This document shows, one piece after another, positions 1 through 7,837 of a DNA stretch of 64,000 nucleotides; position 1 is the first letter of the stretch; each line of letters starts with the position of its first letter. The stretch is from Microthrixaceae bacterium. GTDB lineage: Bacteria; Actinomycetota; Acidimicrobiia; Acidimicrobiales; DATDAH01. The notes below the pieces were generated by a model. The model did not search any database, was not told the origin of the DNA, and saw nothing but the letters and a program-made list of their open reading frames with translations. The position numbers and the translations under genes were made by a program. The stretch is from contig JACJWK010000005.1 of assembly GCA_020637195.1 (NCBI GenBank), positions 117,773 through 181,772 of the forward strand. Direction: 5' to 3'.

Positions 1-690
1 TCATCGGTGTCGCCTCCCGGGATCCATTTCCATCAATGGCGACCGTTCCGCCGCGCATTGCGGCCGTGGAATCGACCTCATTCTGCGGCGACAAAGACCA
101 GATGTGTCACGGGTTCTACCTCTGTCAGTCGTACATCCATGTCGCATCGATGGTTTGAGTGTCACCTCCACGACACCGTTGTCGGGTCACGTGTACGCGT
201 CCAAGACGAGGACCGCAGATCCATTGTGTCAGGCAGGACGCGACCCAAAACGCCCGCGTCAGCAGGCGGGCTCGACCGGCTGCTCGACCGGCTCCGGTGA
301 GGGCCGCAGACCACCTCGACGAGCATCGTCGAAGAGCTGGCAGGCCGACGCGCTCGCCCGAGAACGCCGCTTCGACGACAGGAAACCGGTGATCTGCGCC
401 GCACAACAGGCGACGTCTGCGGTGATCCCGGGGCGGCGTCAGCCGCCGACCGGCCTCAGCGAGGATGTCCTCTAGGGCTCGGCTCCAGCTGCTGGACCGA
501 GGTCGAGGGTGGGAACGCCTCGGCGGCGAGCTCGCGGGGTCGGCGTCCGTGAGCTGGCCATGGCCAGCAGACCGTCGCACGGCCCGCGAGGATCACTCCC
601 AGAGCCGGTCCGCCTCAACACGCACGGGCAGTGGCGGCGCGCAGCCACCGCGAAGCTCACGTCGCCGGCGGGTCCGGCAGCAGAGGGCGC
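1..690. other. no gene recognised; start of the eroded region
   Basis: Short frames exist on both strands, but none has a recognisable domain, consistent codon use, or a start with a ribosome-binding site. The stretch looks like noncoding or heavily decayed sequence at the edge of the pseudogene region that runs to about 4.25 kb. I see no RNA gene, repeat or mobile-element terminus in it. Confidence 0.5.
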
Positions 691-815
691 TTATTCGTCC
701 GGGGAGATCGCGAAGACGGCCTCCATGAGGGTCAGCGACGTAGTCACCTGCGTCTCCCAATGCCAGTAGAAGACGTCTGGCGGTGGGAAGCCCACCTCCT
801 CGGCCACGTGTGCCC
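691..815 (-). pseudogene. 3' fragment of an unidentified gene
   Basis: The reverse strand carries a protein-like tail, VAEEVGFPPPDVFYWHWE followed by QVTTSLTLMEAVFAISPDE, ending in TAA at 691-693. The amino-acid composition is natural for an acidic globular C-terminus, whereas flanking codons in the same frame are low-complexity Arg/Pro/Gly. The upstream part cannot be followed in any frame, so the gene is truncated or frameshifted. I do not recognise the family. It fits with the neighbouring broken genes, all remnants of a decayed locus. Confidence 0.35.
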
Positions 816-1117
816 GCGGTCGAGTTGCGCAGGATCATGGCCCTCCCCTCGCCGGAAGAGCCAGATACCCGCGTCGATCAGCTGCTCTCAGGTGGTGGGA
901 TGGTGACTCGGCATTTACAGGACATCCGCCCCACGGTCGTCGGATCGGCAACGAGCGGACGGATCCCCACAGAACCCGATCGGCGTCAGAAGCGGGTACC
1001 GCCACACTGTGACACATTCGTCCAGCTCGCCTTGCTTTCTCGGGCGGACACCCCCAGAATGAGGGGCACGACCGCCGTGAGGCGTCCAGGGCGGCGGCCT
1101 GCGTACAGTGAGGACCG

Positions 1118-1990
1118 ATGCTCTCGGGTGCTTCGGATCCTCGTCACCGGGGTGACCAGCCAGGTCGCTGGTCCGGTCAACGAGGAGCCCTCGCCGCCGA
1201 CAACGCAATTGTGGGGCGCCGCCCGCTTCCACCGACAGCGCGGGCGCCGCGAGGTCGAGCCGGCGTCACACCGGTCCCCCTCGACCTCAGGACCGCCGAG
1301 CAGCGCCGGCTCGAACCCGCCCGGCATCGACTGTGCTGCTACTTCGCCGTGGCCAGACCAACTGACTTCCTGCGACCTCCACGCCAACAGCGGGCCTCGG
1401 CCTGCTGATGCGCCGCTTCCGGACGCCAGGCGTTCCTGCACTGCTCGTCGACGGCGGTGTACGAAGGCCGAAGAACACGGGCCATCGCCGAGGGCGACCC
1501 GCTGGGCAACCACCGTTCGTTCGGCTTCCTGCCCACCTACAGCATCTCGAATCGCGGCCGAGGTGGTCGCCAGCTTCGCCGCCCGCGCCTACGACCTGCC
1601 GGCCACCATCGCCCGCCTGGGCGTACTTCGGCGAAGCAGGGCGGGGCTGTTACTTCCACCTCGACCTGATGCTGGCGGTACACCCCATCCCGTCCACGAG
1701 GACGCCCCGAGCATCCTGGCCGCTCCACGGGGCGACATCGTCGAGCAGGTGCCCCGGCTCCTCGGGGTCGCCGACGATGCCCCCCACCGTCGTCAACTGG
1801 GCCTGACGCCGAGGGCCGTCAGCATCGAGGAGTGGACGGCCGAGCTCAGGCGCACCTGACCGGGTGGTCGCGGCGGCTGGCCCACCGGGCCACCATCAGG
1901 CGATCAGGTGGTGGACACGAGGATGCACGAGCTCGTAGGCCCCGGCCAGGTCGACTGGCGCGTGGGGCTGCGCCGTCTCGCCGGGCCCCG
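1118..1990 (+). pseudogene. NAD-dependent epimerase/dehydratase family protein, multiply frameshifted
   Basis: Pieces of one short-chain dehydrogenase/epimerase occur in order but in different frames. These are a Rossmann N-terminus RILVTGVTSQVAGPV near 1131, GVTPVPLDLRTAE near 1265, FLHCSSTAVYEGRRTR near 1430 (the active-site Ser/Thr strand), PTYSIS with IAAEVVASFAARAYDLPATIARLGV near 1530-1620 (Tyr and Lys region; the Lys codon is altered), then GRGCYFHLDLMLA, IPVHEDAPSIL, IVEQVPRLLGVADDAP and VSIEEWTAEL. A C-terminal TRMHELVGPGQVDWRVG lies near 1917-1965. At least five frame changes are needed to join them. An ATG at 1118 follows a TACAGT box, suggesting the former start. No functional enzyme can be made. 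An intact relative would be about 290-320 residues. Confidence 0.75.
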
Positions 1991-2029
1991 CCACCACGCT
2001 GTTCATGGACTGAGCGGCGGGGGCGCCTC

Positions 2030-2560
2030 AACGGACGGCGCGGTGCAGTCGTCCTCGGTGTCGAGCGCCGGCCGCACGTGGCCCGTGGGCCTCGTACTGG
2101 GACCCCCGGTCGGCGGAGGCGGCGTACAACAGGTCGCAGTCGAGCAGGTCGCCCGCGTAGCACTGCTCGGCCAGCGCGCGTTCGCCAGGCGCGTCGTCGC
2201 CGAGGCCCGTGGGCTCGTCGCCCGCGGGGGCAGCACGTCGACGCACAGCCAGTTCGTAGGCTGGTCGATCCGGGCGCCACACGTGGCCCCGTAGACCTCG
2301 TAAGAGCGATCCTGGGGCCGGCGACAGACAGGTCGTCGCCGCGCAGTCCAGATCACCTGGAAACAGTCGAGGGCGAGGTCGTCGAGGCGCGCGGCGTCAT
2401 GGCGCAGCCAGCGCCGCGGCAATTGGTGCCCCTCCGGGCGGGGGGCGTGGCGGTGATGCGTGGTGGGTCCCGGCACCGTAGCAGCGACCTCCGGGGCCCA
2501 CGTCGTCGAGCAGCGTGAGCAGGCCGTCGACCTCGGCCTCCAGGAGCGGACGACGTCGTC
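2030..2560 (-). pseudogene. secreted Cys-motif repeat protein, broken
   Basis: Two copies of a motif typical of actinobacterial secreted proteins can be read in different frames: LDDLALDCFQ ... YEVYGATCGARIDQPTN (about 2370-2250) and LAEQCYAGDLLDCDLLYAAS ... QYEAHG (about 2180-2085). The usual form is C-x-GD-x3-C-x2-LY followed by YE-x-YG-x-TCG. The linker and the end of the second copy are out of frame, so at least two indels have occurred. The N-terminal part and signal peptide cannot be reconstructed. Function is unknown even for intact relatives. It sits among other decayed genes. Confidence 0.55.
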
Positions 2561-2629
2561 TCGGAGGTGCTGGGGGCCCCGGCGGAGACGTCGAGCCGCA
2601 CCGGGAACCGCACCCTGACGAGGCGGGGC

Positions 2630-3007
2630 AGGCACGGCGAGAGCGAGGCGGTCGCGGGTCCGGCGGAGCAGGCGCGCGAAGTTGCCCCCGGGTGCAGGGC
2701 GAAGTGCCGTCGCCGGCGTCCACCGAGGATCATCTGCGACTGAAGCCAGCGCGATGTTCTTGGGCGGAAGTTCACCACGGCCACGACGGTGCGGCGACCA
2801 GCTCCTCGCTCATGCGGTCTTGGCAGCCACCGCGCTGGTCTCCGGAGACCCCAGGTCAGGCCGAAGTCGACCGTGATGCGTGCGACGGGTTGCGGAGCCC
2901 GCGGGAATATCGACCGAGACGATCTGCAACGGATGTCGTATGGCGAAGTCAGCCAGAGTGATCTCTCTCCGCCTCGAGGCGGCACGGGGGTGGTCCTGGT
3001 CGGGCAT
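2630..3007 (-). pseudogene. csaA: CsaA-type tRNA-binding protein, frameshifted
   Basis: From an ATG at 3005-3007 the reverse strand reads MPDQDHPR, then EITLADF, IVSVDIPAGSAT and, after a frame change, ARITVDFGL and LGSPETSAV. A further frame change gives VVAVVNFRPR, WLQSQMILG and DAGDGT. This order and wording match the about 110-residue OB-fold tRNA-binding domain of CsaA/MetRS-C (VVAVVNFPP-x-I-A-G-F-x-SEVLVLG). Three or more indels prevent a continuous product. Intact CsaA binds tRNA or unfolded proteins and acts as a secretion-associated chaperone in Bacillus. Here it is a relic. Confidence 0.7.
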
Positions 3008-3852
3008 GGGGCTGGCATGCATAGAGTCCTTGGACGCTCGATGCGCCGCACGGCGCCTCTCGGCGCCGCAGCGGCGCGCTGGGCCTACAGCCGCCAGGCG
3101 GGGCAGGCCAGATCCTACGGGCAGGGGCCCGGGTAGCGAGCCACAGCGCCGAATCCCGGCCGTCCGTCCGCCCGGGCGAGGCCCCATCGACCGTCGCCCC
3201 CACTGGTCGTCCCCGGCGAGGTCGCTGATGGCGCACGACCGACCACAGGACCCCGGCCCTCACACGCTGCGGCGATCGCGCGGTCTCCCTATGTCGGCGG
3301 TGACCCCTCACGGGACAGCGACAAGCGCTCAGGCGACCGGATGAGCTCGTCACCCGGTGAGCAGGGCCCCAACGCGCCGACGCATCGTCGCCGGGCCGTG
3401 CAGGTGGAAGTCCGCGCCCGTACCCGCATCGCACCACAACCGGGTCTTGCCTTTGGCCACCGCGCGACCGGGTGCGGAGATAAGCGCCGGCGATGCCTGA
3501 CCAGCACGTGTCGGCCAGCCCCCGTCCAGCGCGTCTCAGGCGGTCGCCGCCGCAGGCAGTGCCGATCCCGGCTGGCCCAGGGGCGGTGACCGACCGGCCC
3601 CCGACGACCCGCACGGTGCGCCGCGACCGGCGAGCAATTGCGCCCAGGTGAGGCCCGCCGCCCCGCACGAACGCGCAACTCGAGGCATAGGCGCCCGCTT
3701 CCAACACGTCGCCGTCGCCGTCACTTGCACAGATCAGGACCACCGCCCGGTCAGCGGCGCTCGGCGATGCGCCAGCGATAATAATCCCGAACCCGCCGGA
3801 TCTGGCCGCTGGTCTCACCCCACTTGGCCCAGATTGGCGATCTTGCCGCCGA
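3008..3852. other. eroded stretch with one short coding-like tail
   Basis: No intact gene is visible. On the reverse strand at 3460-3350 a protein-like tail VAKGKTRLWCDAGTGADF then HLHGPATMRRRVGALLTG ends in TGA (3350-3352). Upstream, at about 3760-3600, another frame reads AVVLICASDGDG and GAYASSCAFVRGGG. These may be two ends of one broken gene, but I cannot name the family. The remainder has no recognisable content. Confidence 0.35.
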
Positions 3853-4247
3853 TCAGGCGGGATCTTGACCTGCGTCACAGCGCTGCGGTGTGGCGGGTCC
3901 GACCATCCCCAGCTCCTCGAAGGCGATGGTGCCGTCGGTGCGCACCGGGGCGCACCGTCGATGGAGAACGTGCCCTCCTGACGGCCGTCGACCGCCGGCG
4001 CGAAGCGCACGGTGTGCTCGATCGTGTTCGTCGGCTTCAGCGCCTTCTGGGCGAACCCGGGCAGATCCACGGTGATCACCCGGCGGTTGCGCATCGCCCA
4101 ACCGTCGCCGTCCGGGCCGCACTCGAGCATCTCGACGTCGCGGTCACCGCCCTCGGCGAAGCGGGCGAGGTACTCGGCTTCGTCGGTCTCGACCGCGTAC
4201 ACCTCCGCCAGGGTCGCGTCGTAGGTGGTCTCCTCGGTCAGGTCCAT
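3853..4247 (-). pseudogene. DUF2505 family protein, frameshifted and truncated
   Basis: From an ATG at 4245-4247 the reverse strand reads MDLTEETTYDATLAEVYAV, then a run with GDRDVEMLECGPDGDGWAM, RNRRVITVDLPGF and NTIEHTVRFAP. This is the pattern of DUF2505, an actinobacterial SRPBCC-like fold of about 160-170 residues that may bind a hydrophobic ligand. After TFSIDGAP (about 3960) the sequence continues in another frame as VRTDGTIAFEELGMVGPA and stops at 3853. The C-terminal quarter is missing. The first 95 codons are clean, so decay is probably recent. It is divergent from the promoter at 4342-4371. Confidence 0.6.
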
Positions 4248-4341
4248 CGCCGCAGCGTAGATCGGAGCCGTGCGCCGCAGCCGGGAGGTGGCGGCCGCGG
4301 CGGCCGCCATAGACAGGTTTGTACATGGTTGAGGTCCGCCG

Positions 4342-4371
4342 CATTGTGAACAATGGAGCCCTCGCTACGAT
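4342..4371 (+). promoter_or_regulatory. promoter with palindromic operator over the -35
   Basis: CATTGT-GA-ACAATG at 4342-4355 is a perfect 6-bp inverted repeat. It contains a TTGTGA hexamer (4344-4349) that lies 16 bp before a TACGAT -10-like hexamer (4366-4371). Downstream are the small frame at 4398 and the DUF3566 gene at 4511. A repressor dimer of the TetR, MarR or GntR kind bound here would block polymerase; that role is inference from position only. Confidence 0.4.
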
Positions 4372-4397
4372 CGACGGATCCACGCGAGCACCCCACG

Positions 4398-4514
4398 ATG
4401 ACGTCCACCGACACCCTCGACAGGCACCGGAGCCTGACGGCCACATTTCGGCGCTACGTCGCGCTCCACGTCGTGGGTAACTCCGCCGACCGGGACGGAG
4501 ACCCCTGGTCATGA
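4398..4514 (+). CDS. small protein, 38 aa, coupled to the DUF3566 gene
   Basis: An ATG at 4398 opens a 38-codon frame (MTSTDTLDRHRSLTATFRRY, ending ADRDGDPWS). Its TGA at 4512-4514 overlaps the ATG of the next gene as ATGA. The frame lies 27 nt downstream of a plausible -10 box. The product is hydrophilic with a short hydrophobic segment (YVALHVVG) and has no recognised domain. It could be a leader peptide that couples translation to the membrane protein, or the stub of a longer lost gene. The overlap is the main evidence that it is translated. Confidence 0.35.
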   Translation: MTSTDTLDRHRSLTATFRRYVALHVVGNSADRDGDPWS

Positions 4515-4924
4515 GCGCGCCGGCCACCGCGGCGCCACCGCCCACCGAGCGGCACGGCGAGCACCGCCGCCTGCTCGTGGGCGACCTCGTGGTCCGCCGG
4601 ATCACCTACCGGAGCGTGAGCCGGGTCGCCTGGCCGTTCCTCGCCGCCCTCTACGGCGCCCTGCTCGGGGTGGCCGTCGTGGGCTGGAACGTCGCCGCGC
4701 TGCTCGGCTGGTCGCCGGCCGAGCACGGCCTCGACGGGCTCCAGGTCTTCTGGACCGCCGTGGCCGCCGGTGCCGTGCTGGTCCCGGCGGGTGTGGGCCT
4801 CGCCCTCGTGCTGGCGGCGCTCTACAACGCGGTCAGCGAGCGCACCGGCGGCCTGCAGGTCGCCGTGGTGAGCCCCCGCCGCGCCGCGCGGCGTGCCGAG
4901 GGGGGGCTGACGCCGGGGCCCTGA
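4511..4924 (+). CDS. DUF3566 family membrane protein
   Basis: This is a 137-residue protein. After a proline/alanine-rich cytoplasmic N-terminus (1-30) it has the DUF3566 layout: VRRITYRSVSRVAWPFLAAL leading into a first membrane helix (about 40-65), a central segment GLDGLQVFWTAVAAG, and a second helix (about 77-105) ending in ALYNAVSERTGGLQVAVV. In many actinobacteria DUF3566 proteins lie beside gyrA near the origin. Their function is unknown; they are small inner-membrane proteins. Here the gene stands alone behind a small coupled frame. The polar C-terminal tail RRAARRAEGG is extra. The start at 4511 is supported by the ATGA overlap. Confidence 0.75.
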   Translation: MSAPATAAPPPTERHGEHRRLLVGDLVVRRITYRSVSRVAWPFLAALYGALLGVAVVGWNVAALLGWSPAEHGLDGLQVFWTAVAAGAVLVPAGVGLALVLAALYNAVSERTGGLQVAVVSPRRAARRAEGGLTPGP

Positions 4925-4960
4925 CGTGCGCTGGGGCCGGAGAGCTGCGAAATTCCCCCG

Positions 4961-5812
4961 GTGACCAGGAGGCTCGCGCTCGCCCTCGCCCTCGCCGTCG
5001 CCGCGGCGAGCGCCTGTTCGAGCGGCGCCGAGTCGGCGTCGGACACGACCGCCACCACGGCGGCCGAGGCGGACGACCCCACGCCGACCACCACGACCAC
5101 CACGGCGTCCCCGCCCGACGACGGCCGCCCGACGGTCGTGCTGGCCGGTGACTCGGTCATGGGCAACCTGGCGCCGGGGATCGCCGCCGCGCTCGGCGAC
5201 CAGGTGCACGCGCCGTACCTCGCCCAGGCCCGCATCAGCGGCGACGCCGCGTCGGACCAGGCCTGGGACCAGACCATCGAAGAGGACGACCCCGAGCTGG
5301 TCGTCATCCACGTCGGCTCCTGGGAGGTCCTGTCGCGCGACTTCCGCCCCGGGGATCCGACGTGGTTCGAGGAGTACGCCACCGAGACCCTCGACCCGTT
5401 CGTGGCGCAGGTCACGAGCGGTGGGGCACGGGTGCTCTTCATCGGGCCCGCTGCGGCGCGCACCGAGCAGCGCACGGTCAACCTCATCAGCCTCAACCTG
5501 GAGCTGACCGCCCTCGCCGGGCGCGACGAGTCGGTCGACTTCCTCAACGCCGGCACCTACGTCAACGGGCCGACGGGCGGGTTCACCGAGACCCTGCCGG
5601 GCCCGGACGGCGTCCCCGTCCGCATCCGGCGCACCGACGAGCTGGGCCTGCACCTCTGTCCCGCCGGGGTGGTGCGGCTGGCCACACCGGTGCTCCAGTG
5701 GATCAGCGACCACCTGGACGAGCCCGTGTCGCTGGCCGACGGCTGGGACCACGCGGCCTGGACGCGGCCACCCGACCTCGAGAAGCCGGAGCAGTGCCCG
5801 GCCGTCACGTGA
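4961..5812 (+). CDS. SGNH/GDSL hydrolase family lipoprotein
   Basis: This is a 283-residue exported protein starting at GTG. Residues 1-19 form a lipoprotein signal with lipobox ASAC (Cys19), followed by a Thr/Ala/Asp-rich linker to about residue 50. The SGNH core follows: block I VVLAGDSVMGNL (about 56-67, Ser nucleophile in GDS), a LVVIHVGSWE strand in the block III position (usually GxND, here GSWE), and a C-terminal DELGLHLCPAGV segment that supplies the catalytic Asp/His (DxxxLH). Relatives act as extracellular esterases or O-acetyl transferase partners on cell-wall glycans. The substrate is unknown. Loss of the block III Asn is notable but seen in DUF459-like members. Confidence 0.7.
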   Translation: MTRRLALALALAVAAASACSSGAESASDTTATTAAEADDPTPTTTTTTASPPDDGRPTVVLAGDSVMGNLAPGIAAALGDQVHAPYLAQARISGDAASDQAWDQTIEEDDPELVVIHVGSWEVLSRDFRPGDPTWFEEYATETLDPFVAQVTSGGARVLFIGPAAARTEQRTVNLISLNLELTALAGRDESVDFLNAGTYVNGPTGGFTETLPGPDGVPVRIRRTDELGLHLCPAGVVRLATPVLQWISDHLDEPVSLADGWDHAAWTRPPDLEKPEQCPAVT

Positions 5813-5835
5813 GCCGGGGCCGGTACCTTGGCGCC

Positions 5836-6552
5836 GTGCACGTCGACCCCGACGCCCTCCAGAGCATCGTCGACGCGCTGGGCGCGGTCGAGCTCGCGGA
5901 GCACGACCTGAGCCAGGTCGTCGACGACGCCTCTGCCGGGGTCACGACCCTGATGGGCGCGACCGGCACCGGGGTCATGCTGGCCGACGACGACGCGGTG
6001 CTCCGCTACGTCAGCGCGACCGATCCGGTGGCGGCACGGCTCGAGGAGATCCAGGAGCAGACCGGCGTCGGCCCCTGCATCGACTGCGTCGTGGCCAACG
6101 AGCTCGTGATCACCCAGGACCTCACCGCCGACGACCGCTGGCCGCTCGTCGGCCGGGCGCTCGCGGGGGCCGGGGTGCGCAGCCTCATCGGCGCGCCGGT
6201 GCTGCTCGGCGGCGCGCCCATCGGCTCGCTCAACGTCTACGACGCCGAGCCCGGCCGTTGGGACGACAGCGACCTCCACGCCGCCGGAGTCCTGGCGGCG
6301 AGCTTCAGCGCGCTGCTCGAGCAGGCCGTTCGGGTGCGCTCGGGCGACCGCCTCGTCGACCAGCTCCAGCGGGCCCTCGACCATCGAGTGGTGATCGAGC
6401 GAGCGGTCGGCTACCTCATGGCGACGCTGGGCGTCGACACGATCGAGGCCTTCAACCGGCTGCGCACCAGGGCCCGCAACGAGCGCGCCCCGGTGGCCGA
6501 CGTGGCGACGCGGCTGCTCGCGGAACGCCCCGACACCGCGAATGGGTGGTAG
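5836..6552 (+). CDS. GAF-ANTAR domain regulator
   Basis: This is a 238-residue cytoplasmic protein. Residues about 28-165 form a GAF domain (GVMLADDDAVLRYVSATDP, TGVGPCIDCV, GAPVLLGGAPIGSLNVYD). Residues about 170-228 form an ANTAR RNA-binding domain (LQRALDHRVVIERAVGYLMA, then EAFNRLRTRARNERAPVADV). GAF senses a small ligand or redox state. ANTAR binds paired hexaloop hairpins in nascent RNA to cause antitermination; this is established for the family, but the target here is unknown. The GTG start at 5836 follows a TACCTT box by 6 nt, suggesting a leaderless transcript. The following STAS genes suggest a stress-signalling group. Confidence 0.85.
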   Translation: MHVDPDALQSIVDALGAVELAEHDLSQVVDDASAGVTTLMGATGTGVMLADDDAVLRYVSATDPVAARLEEIQEQTGVGPCIDCVVANELVITQDLTADDRWPLVGRALAGAGVRSLIGAPVLLGGAPIGSLNVYDAEPGRWDDSDLHAAGVLAASFSALLEQAVRVRSGDRLVDQLQRALDHRVVIERAVGYLMATLGVDTIEAFNRLRTRARNERAPVADVATRLLAERPDTANGW

Positions 6553-6657
6553 CGAAACCGCCGCACCATCGGCTAGGAAGGAACGGCTGAACGGCTGGAC
6601 CCTGACCCCTGTCCTCCCGACGCACGCCCGTGTGACCGGAGTGACAGGAGAGAACCG

Positions 6658-6981
6658 ATGGTCGCGTTGCACAACAGCACGTGGTCCAGTGCCTCGAGGG
6701 ACGGCACCCTCGAGATCCGCCTCGCCGGCGAGATCGACCACGCCAACGCCGACGAGCTGCTCGAGCGCCTGCGCCTCGAGCTCGCCGACGTGCCGACCGA
6801 CGTCGTGGTCATCGACCTCGCCTCGGTGACGTTCCTCGACTCGAGCGGGCTGCGCCTGCTCCTGCGGGCCAAGTCCGAGATCGGGGCCCGGGGCGCCGCG
6901 CTCTTCCTGCGCGAGCCGGGGCCGCAGGCCCGACGCCTCTTCGCGGTGAGCGGCGTCGCCGACGAGTTCCCGTTGCGGTGA
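6658..6981 (+). CDS. STAS-domain anti-sigma factor antagonist
   Basis: This 107-residue protein consists entirely of one STAS domain: EIRLAGEIDHANADELLERL, then VVVIDLASVTFLDSSGLRLL. The Ser pair in LDSSGL is the usual phosphorylation site of the SpoIIAA/RsbV group. When dephosphorylated, such proteins bind an anti-sigma kinase and free an alternative sigma factor. The ATG at 6658 has an AGGAG ribosome site 9 nt upstream (6644-6648). No cognate kinase or sigma gene is in the window. A second STAS gene follows 112 nt downstream. Confidence 0.85.
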   Translation: MVALHNSTWSSASRDGTLEIRLAGEIDHANADELLERLRLELADVPTDVVVIDLASVTFLDSSGLRLLLRAKSEIGARGAALFLREPGPQARRLFAVSGVADEFPLR

Positions 6982-7093
6982 GCGTGCCCCGCAGGGAGGG
7001 GGGTGACGGGGGCGTGGCGCCCGGCTACGGTGCGCCTTCGGGTGAAGGCACGGCGGGACCCGGAACCTTCCCACCAGCCACGAGGCCGGCCCC

Positions 7094-7435
7094 ATGACCG
7101 CACTGCTCCCCCGCACCGAAGCACCCGACTTCCGCATCACGGGCGCCGCGGTGGACGACGAGCTGGTCGTGACGCTCGCCGGCGAGGTCGACCTCTCGAG
7201 CCGCGAGCGCATCAGCCAGTTCGTCGCGCTGGAGGTCGACGCCTGCCCCGGCACCCTCGTGATCGACCTGGCGGCGGTGACGTTCGTCGACTCCACCGGG
7301 CTGTCCCTGCTGATCCGGGCCCACGACACCGTCACCGCGCACGGTGGCCGCGTCGTGGTGCGCCACGCCAACGCCCAGTTCCGCCGGCTCCTGGCCATCA
7401 CGGGGGTCGACCGGGTGGTGGCGGTCGAGCCCTGA
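7094..7435 (+). CDS. STAS-domain anti-sigma factor antagonist (second copy)
   Basis: This 113-residue single STAS domain protein reads DELVVTLAGEVDLSSRERIS, then LVIDLAAVTFVDSTGLSLLI. The phosphorylatable residue region is VDSTGL. It is a diverged paralogue of the gene at 6658 (same fold, about 40% by eye). Tandem antagonists preceded by a GAF-ANTAR protein resemble general stress modules in which different antagonists respond to different kinases. The partner proteins are not encoded nearby. A strong hairpin at 7443-7474 ends the unit. Confidence 0.85.
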   Translation: MTALLPRTEAPDFRITGAAVDDELVVTLAGEVDLSSRERISQFVALEVDACPGTLVIDLAAVTFVDSTGLSLLIRAHDTVTAHGGRVVVRHANAQFRRLLAITGVDRVVAVEP

Positions 7436-7442
7436 GCACATC

Positions 7443-7474
7443 GCGCCGCTGACCGACTCGCCGGTCAGCGGCGC
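7443..7474 (+). terminator. hairpin terminator after the STAS gene
   Basis: GCGCCGCTGACCG (7443-7455) pairs perfectly with CGGTCAGCGGCGC (7462-7474) around a 6-nt loop, 8 nt after the stop codon of the STAS gene. There is no T-run, as is common for high-GC actinobacterial terminators. Confidence 0.65.
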
Positions 7475-7484
7475 CGGCACGCGC

Positions 7485-7525
7485 TAGGGTCCGTGCCGGC
7501 GGTGATGTACGCACGTGTACATCAC
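7485..7525 (+). promoter_or_regulatory. -10 box followed by a 24-bp palindromic operator
   Basis: TAGGGT at 7485-7490 is a candidate -10 element. Twelve nt further, GTGATGTAC (7502-7510) and GTACATCAC (7517-7525) form perfect 9-bp arms around a 6-nt spacer. This size and symmetry is typical of TetR-family operators. Its position between the transcription start and the GTG at 7551 would let a bound dimer block elongation of the gene at 7551. No regulator gene is adjacent. Confidence 0.5.
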
Positions 7526-7550
7526 GGCGGGACTCCGGGGGGGGACGCCG

Positions 7551-7835
7551 GTGCAGGCAGTGCGGGTGCTTCGATTCAGCGGGCCACGCAGCGGCCTCGA
7601 CGCGGTGGTCGCCTTGGCCCACAAGGCGCACCTCGACGTGTTGGAGCTGACCGATCGAGGCAGCAGCGAGGACTGCTGGGTCGAGCTCGCCATCCCGCTG
7701 AACCGCTCGGCCGGCGTCGACGACGAGCAGGTGGCGCGCTCGATGGAGCACGCGATGGACCGCCTGGGCTCGGGGTTCCGCCTGCGGGAGTACCTCACCG
7801 AGATCCGCTCGGACCCCGTGCACGGGGCCTGCTGA
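7551..7835 (+). CDS. hypothetical protein, 94 aa
   Basis: This is a small soluble protein of no recognised family (VQAVRVLRFSGPRSGLDAVV, ELTDRGSSEDCWVELAIPLN, ending RSDPVHGAC). Alternating hydrophobic residues and a predicted strand-helix-strand-helix order are consistent with a small alpha/beta domain. I chose GTG 7551 because a G-rich ribosome site (7537-7544) lies just upstream and because the alternative GTG at 7515 falls inside the palindromic operator. The longer form would add 12 residues. It runs convergently with the ferredoxin gene, with only 2 nt between them. A C-terminal Cys is present. Confidence 0.6.
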   Translation: MQAVRVLRFSGPRSGLDAVVALAHKAHLDVLELTDRGSSEDCWVELAIPLNRSAGVDDEQVARSMEHAMDRLGSGFRLREYLTEIRSDPVHGAC

Positions 7836-7837
7836 GG

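Noticed and set aside
783..1859. A 358-codon + strand frame
   Set aside because: It contains only alternating pieces of the epimerase pseudogene; the rest is out-of-frame sequence.
2949..4310. A 453-codon reverse frame in the eroded region
   Set aside because: Only the first about 100 codons resemble protein (DUF2505). The remainder is read-through after a frameshift into decayed sequence.
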